Assembly: GCA_051867975.1 (NCBI GenBank)
Contig: JBJDZM010000058.1
Coordinates: forward strand, 1-9,938
Direction: 5' to 3'
Length of the DNA: 9,938 bases
DNA from: SVTX01 sp051867975
GTDB lineage: Bacteria; Bacillota; Clostridia; Oscillospirales; CAG-272
The notes beneath the pieces are model-generated. The model was not told the DNA's origin. It ran no database searches and saw only the letters and a list, made by a program, of their open reading frames with translations. How positions within the stretch are numbered: position 1 is the stretch's first letter; every line of letters starts with the position of its first letter. Positions 7,001 to 9,938 of the stretch are shown piece by piece. The position numbers and the translations under genes are program-made.

Positions 7001-7498
7001 GTTGAGCTGTCGTATGACACTGACGGGGACCTGCAATTCCATCTTAAAAATCAGGTAATGGACACCTTGGATAACTTCAACTCGTTTATTGAAGTCGGGG
7101 CAAAAGTATTTGTATACATAGGTCTCGGTTTTGCGGTCTTTGCGTCGCTTATGATGATGAATTTCATCAGTACGTCAATCTCTTACAAAAAGCGCGAGAT
7201 CGGTATTCTTCGTGCCGTGGGCGCACGTTCCTCCGACGTATTTAAGATATTCTTCTCCGAAGCGCTTATTATTGCGCTCATAAACTACGTCCTGTCTCTG
7301 ATAACGACGATAGTGGCGGTCAACGTATTCAATACGGCGGTGCGCAATGAAGGCATTAACGTCACGCTCCTCAATTTCGGCATAAGACAGATAGCGCTTA
7401 TGCTCGGTATCAGCGTATTTGTGGCGCTCCTTGCAAGCTTCCTTCCCGTATGGAATATTGCAAGACGCAAGCCCGTCGACGCAATAAAGAACAAATAA
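4037..7498 (+). CDS. ABC transporter, fused ATPase and FtsX-like permease with giant extracytoplasmic domain (1153 aa)
   Basis: The N-terminal ~220 residues are a LolD/MacB-type ATPase: Walker A GKSGSGKST (39-47), Q-loop Q91 in IFQEYN, signature LSGGQ (141-145), Walker B IIMADEP (161-167), H-loop His197. A linker of ~115 residues leads to transmembrane segment 1 (about 344-363). Residues ~364-1020 lie outside the membrane, followed by three segments (about 1024-1046, 1076-1096, 1119-1142). The cytoplasmic loop KKREIGILRAVGA (1051-1063) and the tail RRKPVDAIKNK are FtsX-family hallmarks. The ~660-residue outer domain is much larger than the ~200 residues of MacB or BceB. Two 'G-x-P-x-x-x-x-E-(I/M)-x-I' elements (near 480 and 677) suggest a duplicated core-like module. 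ATG 4037 has AAAGGAG nine bases upstream; an in-frame TTG at 3995 overlaps the -10 box and is rejected. Likely a mechanotransmitting exporter or peptide/lipid sensor; substrate unknown. It stands alone as a transcription unit; no adjacent two-component system is present. Confidence 0.92.
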   Translation: MLEIRNVTKIYRSKAGNEVKALDNVSISFPEKGMVFVLGKSGSGKSTLLNVIGGLDDCNRGEFLIKGKSSKDFAGSDFDAYRNTFIGFIFQEYNILDDFTVGANIGLALELQGKKATNEKINEILSEVELSDYAKRKPNELSGGQKQRIAIARALVKDPEIIMADEPTGALDSNTGKQIFDTLKELSKKKLVVVVSHDRDFAERYADRIIEMKDGRIESDVTKHDVDAEPLSDGIIRMNDNLLKIKKGYKLTAEDVELINEYLSSRESDILVSGDKRLNDSVRAAAGISQDNKSFVFDTTDSEKDVKLKEYDGKQTKFIHSRLPIKNAVKMSTSSLGHKKFRLVMTVFLSLVAFTLFGFADTLGAYDKYVAGTTSMTDTNIKNASFRLGVKYKYYYDGELQSTGYSESMFNEKDISILNDKLGMSFTPVFNGSQSADRTISLMGHMANTSNIGDSCAYTGELYGFVSLPKEQLDGLGYTIYGKLPEKSGEIAISKFMYEQLNFTGFRSNMGGESVNIDAGSLTYSDSSNDANSIIGKSIQLNVGYTTKTFKITAVIDTQFEYDRYDSFIPKANTNDRPGEDDNNELLDMIMLSELKTTLHYGFHCLGYVVERDIIDMSHDMETWGSESNIGEYLSINLMLKNDRYIMYDNAPYTMYINLLGTSADIPSLKDVLWVDGTPRSKLSENEMLIDIGVLNDILSNNQTNVYPKLCAKAEELIGPYDTAMYPNPMDALANYAYSQEENPEELLARYIKAVLKDVFKINTDEFKNVPDMIYAEMTGSFWFYEETGGYVFNCSASTVRELIAKLYAANVIYAEGSDVHTDDAFINAVISDNYKDIYLDPELGEDEKLRLAFQAYYEYLLREYKDTSYGDLTYFELNCKAMDSYLEVLGTDLIEFLEGTYLASFDYDNGTEREMRYDGYKVVGLFVDPNNSDWGGGDKLMISDTFAKEYEKLKASTWYMETAEHEAGIYAFAIAPMPEDRDIIKKMVELSYDTDGDLQFHLKNQVMDTLDNFNSFIEVGAKVFVYIGLGFAVFASLMMMNFISTSISYKKREIGILRAVGARSSDVFKIFFSEALIIALINYVLSLITTIVAVNVFNTAVRNEGINVTLLNFGIRQIALMLGISVFVALLASFLPVWNIARRKPVDAIKNK

Positions 7499-7550
7499 AG
7501 TCGTGTGATTTAAATTTAATATCGAAATCAAATAACACTCCGAAAATTTT

Positions 7551-7580
7551 TGATATTGTTGATAATATCGGGAAATACTA
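7551..7580 (+). promoter_or_regulatory. Tentative promoter upstream of the YetF-like gene
   Basis: AATACTA at 7574-7580 matches six of seven positions of the sigma-G -10 consensus CATACTA, with TGATAT (7551-7556) 17 bases upstream as a poor -35. The same stretch also permits a weak sigma-A reading (TTGATA at 7550-7555, AATACT at 7574-7579, 18-base spacer). Sigma-factor assignment is uncertain. The upstream 7499-7550 stretch is A/T rich and shows no clear terminator for the ABC gene. Confidence 0.3.
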
Positions 7581-7679
7581 ATGCAAACCGGAGGTAGCGT
7601 GAAAGTTACTTCCATATTGAAGGTGAAGCAACCTGTTTCACGCACGAATGATTGCATTTGTGCTGCCGCAAAGCGGCAG
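7580..7679 (+). ncRNA. Candidate structured leader RNA of the YetF-like gene
   Basis: Three nested or adjacent stems occupy 100 bases before the gene. An outer stem AATGCAA (7580-7586) pairs with TTGCATT (7652-7658). Inside it, GCGTGAAA (7597-7604) pairs with TTTCACGC (7636-7643), continued by GTTACTTC (7605-7612) with GAAGCAAC (7625-7632) with one mismatch and a three-base bulge, giving a ~15-pair hairpin with a 12-base loop. A separate perfect hairpin CTGCCGC-AAA-GCGGCAG (7663-7679) ends four bases before the gene's SD. A strong GGAGG at 7590-7594 lies in the first internal loop with no convincing gene of its own. The layout is that of a cis-regulatory leader, but I do not recognise a known riboswitch class. 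Confidence 0.4.
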
Positions 7680-7692
7680 AATGGAGATTATT

Positions 7693-8370
7693 ATGGATAT
7701 TATAAAAGTAATTTTGACGGCGCTTTTGTCGGTCATAGCGCTCTTTATAATTGCAAAAATCATGGGACACAAGCAGGTGTCTCAGCTCGACTTTTTCGAC
7801 TACGTCAGCGGAATTACCATAGGTTCTATCGGCGCGGAGCTTGCGACAGAGCTTGAAGATCCCTGGAAACCGCTTATTTCACTCGCGATCTACGGCATCG
7901 TCTCAATAGTTTTGCGCTGTTTGACGAGTAAATTCCCGAAAACGAGAAAATTTATCAACGGAACTCCGACGATACTCATGAACGAAGGGAAGCTTTACAG
8001 AGATAATTTCAAGAAAGCAAAGCTCGATCTGTCGGAATTCATGCTACTTTGCCGTGAGCAGGGTTATTTTGACCTTGACGAGTTGCAGACGGTGATATTC
8101 GAGCACAACGGAAAGCTTTCGGTTTTGCCGAAGGCGGCGAATCGCCCCGTAACTCCCGAAGACATGAAAATAACGGCGCGTGCAACTCACGTAGGTGATG
8201 AGATAATCATGGACGGACGGATAATGGGAGAAAATCTCAGCCGCATAGGACGCGACGAGGAATGGCTGAAAGCAGAGCTTGCCCTGCAAGGATATACGGA
8301 TGCAAAGGAGATATTCCTCGGCATATATCATACGGGAGAGAACAAGCTCTCGCTCTTTGCGTTAAGTTAA
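7693..8370 (+). CDS. YetF-like DUF421 membrane protein (225 aa)
   Basis: Three N-terminal hydrophobic segments (about 4-24, 37-52, 60-77) precede a soluble domain. The region after them carries the DUF421 signature: GTP-x-x-L-(x)3-G-K-L with N-F-KKAKL, then LxEFMLLCREQGYFDL, and a TVIFEHNGKLSVLP strand. The HKQVSQLDFFDYVSGITIG stretch (26-44) is the usual loop and second helix. B. subtilis relatives include YetF, YdfS, YrbG and YkjA; DUF421 proteins are also part of SpoVA-associated '2Duf' proteins linked to spore membrane properties. Molecular activity is unknown. I chose ATG 7693 (GGAGA at 7683-7687) because earlier in-frame ATGs at 7648 and 7681 would add residues encoded by the 7663-7679 hairpin and lack an SD. 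Confidence 0.88.
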   Translation: MDIIKVILTALLSVIALFIIAKIMGHKQVSQLDFFDYVSGITIGSIGAELATELEDPWKPLISLAIYGIVSIVLRCLTSKFPKTRKFINGTPTILMNEGKLYRDNFKKAKLDLSEFMLLCREQGYFDLDELQTVIFEHNGKLSVLPKAANRPVTPEDMKITARATHVGDEIIMDGRIMGENLSRIGRDEEWLKAELALQGYTDAKEIFLGIYHTGENKLSLFALS

Positions 8371-8388
8371 CGCAAAAAGGCTTTTTTC
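8356..8388 (+). terminator. Probable intrinsic terminator of the YetF-like gene
   Basis: A perfect 9-bp stem TTTGCGTTA (8356-8364) with TAACGCAAA (8368-8376) and a three-base loop overlaps the stop codon, followed after a few bases by a T-run at 8382-8387. The A5-GG-C-T6 stretch can form an additional short stem. The gap between stem and T-run is longer than ideal. The following 8389-8554 gap is A/T rich; a weak promoter pair TTGCGT (8492-8497) and GATATT (8515-8520), 17 bases apart, may serve the next gene. Confidence 0.5.
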
Positions 8389-8554
8389 TTGGGTTGATAC
8401 GATCAATCTTATCGCAAAATATTATTATCGTTTGATTTTTTAATGTGAAAAACCTTTGTATCCATTTTTTTGCACTAATATTCAAGCAAAATTGCGTAAA
8501 AATAATAACAGCCCGATATTTTGGGCGTATCTTCACACTTTCGAGGTTTTTACT

Positions 8555-8773
8555 ATGATAATAGACAGAATAGCACTTATTCTTACTGTTATCGGCGCTC
8601 TCAACTGGGGAAGCATAGGAATTTTCAATTTTGACATTGTCGCGTGGATTTGCGGCGGTCCTATGTCGGTAGTCAGCAGGATCATTTATACAATAGTCGC
8701 TCTTGCGGGAATTTGGTGTATCACTCTTATTTTCAGAGCAAGAGAGAGCTTTGATGCGATCGGAGAGAGCTGA
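8555..8773 (+). CDS. DUF378 family small membrane protein (72 aa, YuzA-like)
   Basis: A 72-residue protein made of two hydrophobic segments (about 5-27 and 38-62) joined by a short loop. It carries the DUF378 hallmark IGALNWGSIGIFNFD (16-30) and the second-helix pattern SRIIYTIVALAGI (41-53). B. subtilis YuzA is a named relative. Function is unknown; members are small integral membrane proteins of about 60-80 residues. ATG 8555 is supported by GAGG (8543-8546) eight bases upstream and by the exact fit of the family N-terminus; a longer frame starting at 8456 adds 33 residues unlike the family. A strong terminator follows, so this is likely a one-gene unit. Confidence 0.9.
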   Translation: MIIDRIALILTVIGALNWGSIGIFNFDIVAWICGGPMSVVSRIIYTIVALAGIWCITLIFRARESFDAIGES

Positions 8774-8800
8774 TCATTCGACATTTAATCTTTTTCTTTT

Positions 8801-8831
8801 CCGACAGGGCGACGCCCTGTCGGATTTTTTT
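8801..8831 (+). terminator. Strong Rho-independent terminator after the DUF378 gene
   Basis: A perfect 10-bp GC-rich stem CCGACAGGGC (8801-8810) and GCCCTGTCGG (8814-8823) with a three-base GAC loop is followed by A then seven Ts (8825-8831). Only the + strand has a U-tract. Confidence 0.95.
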
Positions 8832-8853
8832 ATCAAAAGATTTTTACCGTGTT

Positions 8854-8884
8854 GCATAAGTTCAAGGTCACATGGCAAAAAATA
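8854..8884 (+). promoter_or_regulatory. Sigma-F-like promoter candidate for the SpoIIQ-like gene
   Basis: GCATA at 8854-8858 matches the sigma-F -35 (GYATA). Sixteen bases on, GCAAAAAATA at 8875-8884 matches nine of ten positions of the sigma-F -10 (GGNNANAHTR); with 15 bases spacing the preceding GG also aligns. Forespore sigma-F control of spoIIQ is established in B. subtilis and in C. difficile, which fits the downstream product. The match is by eye in an A-rich stretch, so chance cannot be excluded. Transcription would start near 8891. Confidence 0.4.
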
Positions 8885-8938
8885 TGTCTGTAACCACCCA
8901 TGACATGTCCCGGTCGGCTGTGGTACAGACATATTTTT
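8878..8938. repeat. Long inverted repeat (15 + 4 bp) upstream of the SpoIIQ-like gene
   Basis: AAAAATATGTCTGTA (8878-8892) is perfectly complementary to TACAGACATATTTTT (8924-8938). After a one-base bulge CCAC (8894-8897) pairs with GTGG (8920-8923). The loop (8898-8919) includes the palindrome GACATGTC (8902-8909). It ends eight bases before the SD of the M23 gene. As RNA it would be a stable hairpin ending in U5, so it could be a terminator/attenuator for read-through transcripts; as DNA it could bind a dimeric regulator. The left arm overlaps the candidate -10 box. Confidence 0.85.
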
Positions 8939-8957
8939 AAAAAAAGGAGAATTAAGA

Positions 8958-9668
8958 ATGTTTGAGAAATTCAAGGAAAAATGCAAGTCTCTTGCACACA
9001 ACCGCGCGGCGGTAGTGACACTTGTCATCCTTCTTTTAACTCTCACAGTCGTGCTTTCGGTAAGCATTGCAACCAACAGAGCGAAGAAGAACAACAAGGA
9101 AGAAAACACCGGTGCGCAAACATCGGGTGAGCAGGTTACCGACAATACGGGCAACGGAACCGTACAAAATCCCACGCACAACAACACGGAAACAAAGCCT
9201 GTTTCGGGCGAGGTAGAGGAATTTGAGCTTTCTCTCCCGGCTCAGGGCGTCATAGCAAAGGGACATGACGCAACGATTCAGGTTTGGTCCGAAACCATGG
9301 GCGACTACCGTGTTCACCTCGGTCTTGATATTGCGACCGACGAGAATGCGCCCGTTTTCGCATCGGCAGACGGAACTATTGAAAAGATATGGGACGACGC
9401 ATTAATGGGACGTTGCGTTGCCATATCGCACGGCGATGACATTTACACCTTCTACAAGAATCTCAATTCCACGCTTGAAGACGGAATCCAAGAGGGAGCA
9501 AAGGTTACACGCGGTCAGAAGATCGGCAAGGTAGGCAGTACTGCGATAGCGGAGCTTGCCGATGAACCTCATCTTCACATTGAGATGACGGTCAACGGTC
9601 TATCTACCGACCCGAGAGATTATTTCAGCTCTGAAGCGAAGGATTCGCTTGCAAACGGCGGAAAATAA
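8958..9668 (+). CDS. SpoIIQ-like M23/LytM-domain membrane protein (236 aa)
   Basis: A short cytoplasmic N-terminus, one transmembrane helix (about 17-38), a low-complexity Asn/Thr/Glu-rich linker (about 40-88) and a LytM domain (about 95-228). Zinc-ligand motifs are intact: H120-x3-D124 (in RVHLGLD) and H205-x-H207 (in EPHLHIE). The position where active M23 enzymes have 'Y-x-H-L' reads YKNL (166-169), so one catalytic His is replaced by N168 and hydrolysis may be lost. The phrases WSETMGDYRVHLG, DDALMG and ADEPHLHIE recall clostridial SpoIIQ, the forespore partner of SpoIIIAH in the engulfment channel. The neighbours are not other sporulation genes of that complex, so spoIIQ itself is not asserted; a divisome or wall-remodelling LytM factor is the alternative. 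GGAG at 8946-8949 lies eight bases before ATG 8958. Confidence 0.85.
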   Translation: MFEKFKEKCKSLAHNRAAVVTLVILLLTLTVVLSVSIATNRAKKNNKEENTGAQTSGEQVTDNTGNGTVQNPTHNNTETKPVSGEVEEFELSLPAQGVIAKGHDATIQVWSETMGDYRVHLGLDIATDENAPVFASADGTIEKIWDDALMGRCVAISHGDDIYTFYKNLNSTLEDGIQEGAKVTRGQKIGKVGSTAIAELADEPHLHIEMTVNGLSTDPRDYFSSEAKDSLANGGK

Positions 9669-9674
9669 CAGTAG

Positions 9675-9701
9675 GGAGCGCGGTGCTTGGCACCGCGCTC
9701 C
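9675..9701 (+). terminator. GC-rich hairpin after the M23 gene, possible terminator lacking a U-tract
   Basis: A perfect 12-bp stem GGAGCGCGGTGC (9675-9686) and GCACCGCGCTCC (9690-9701) with a three-base loop starts six bases after the stop codon. No T-run follows, so it may act as a pause or mRNA 3'-end stabiliser rather than a classic terminator. It is also the first of a series of hairpins filling the rest of the window. Confidence 0.5.
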
Positions 9702-9938
9702 GCCAGACTGCTGACAAACCCCACGGCGATGTCTTAGGAAAGTTTTCGCCCGCCTTTTTCAAAAGGCGGTGCAGTCAAGGGCGCATAGCCCTTGTCGCCG
9801 TCGCAACGGCGAAATTTCCTTACGGCGTCTTCTTTTTGCCAAGCTTTTTCTTTGCGCCTGCGCTGCCAAAGAAAAAGCGGACTCTCGGTTATCAATAAGC
9901 AATAAGTTATTGAATTTGAACTTTGTCATCAATCTGAG
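9702..9938. repeat. Non-coding tail packed with inverted repeats
   Basis: No convincing gene. Perfect stems in order: CCGCCTTTT/AAAAGGCGG (9750-9769, 2-base loop), CAAGGGC/GCCCTTG (9776-9794), TCGCCGT/ACGGCGA (9795-9812), GCTTTTTCTTTG/CAAAGAAAAAGC (9843-9854 with 9867-9878), TCAATAA/TTATTGA (9892-9913). A longer imperfect pairing joins about 9733-9750 with 9808-9822, enclosing three of the small stems. Density and GC content differ from the other intergenic regions. This resembles the dispersed palindromic intergenic repeats common in Clostridia, an inference from pattern only. A 71-codon + strand frame across it (9683-9898) lacks an SD and is rejected. Confidence 0.6.

Noticed and set aside
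7581..7856. 91-codon + strand frame using the strong GGAGG at 7590-7594 or an ATG at 7581
   Set aside because: Mostly overlaps the YetF-like gene in another frame, with Cys/Arg/His-rich shadow composition; the SD precedes only a GTG four bases on. Kept as a leader oddity, not a gene.
8878..8938. T-box or other amino-acid leader, suggested by GTGGTAC near the right arm
   Set aside because: The leader is far too short for a T-box stem I/specifier and the conserved AGGGTGGNACCGCG is absent.
9683..9898. 71-codon + strand frame in the 3' tail
   Set aside because: No SD, begins inside a 12-bp hairpin and passes through five inverted repeats; composition is that of a repeat-derived shadow.

Overview
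The window looks like a chromosomal segment of an anaerobic, low-to-mid GC Clostridia-type Firmicute, probably an uncultured gut Oscillospirales-like lineage. The basis is the strong GGAGG-type ribosome binding sites, the families present (DUF6774, a clostridial-type cupin, a TetR/ABC-2 unit, a very large FtsX-type ABC transporter, YetF/DUF421, DUF378, a SpoIIQ-like M23 protein) and the codon use. This placement is inferred from family resemblance, not from a marker gene.

Layout. Bases 1-135 hold the C-terminus of a GyrI-like/AraC effector-binding domain protein, followed by a degenerate coding remnant (178-303). A short + strand operon follows: a cupin (367-804) and a 57-residue DUF6774 protein (807-980). 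It ends in a hairpin whose better U-tract serves the opposite strand. On the - strand, 3395 down to 1114 is a compact TetR-ABC ATPase-ABC-2 permease operon with translationally coupled genes. It has a clear promoter and inverted TTGACCGA repeats that are probably the TetR operators. Bases 3426-4036 carry no gene; they hold a degraded tRNA-Pro-like 3' half, several hairpins and a consensus sigma-A promoter (TTGACA-17-TATAAT) for the next gene. That gene (4037-7498) encodes a 1153-residue ATPase-FtsX fusion with an extracytoplasmic region of about 660 residues.

Downstream, three + strand single-gene units may be related to the envelope or to sporulation: a YetF-like DUF421 protein (7693-8370) behind a structured leader, a DUF378 membrane protein (8555-8773) with a strong terminator, and a SpoIIQ-like LytM/M23 protein (8958-9668). 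The last is preceded by a sigma-F-like promoter match and a 19-bp inverted repeat. The final ~270 bases are non-coding and packed with inverted repeats, probably a dispersed intergenic repeat.

No CRISPR array, complete RNA gene, insertion sequence, phage or defence system was recognised. The most interesting unexplained signals are the nested hairpin leader before the YetF gene, the palindrome/promoter overlap before the SpoIIQ-like gene, the tRNA-Pro relic, the hairpin-dense 3' tail and the uncharacterised cupin-DUF6774 pair.
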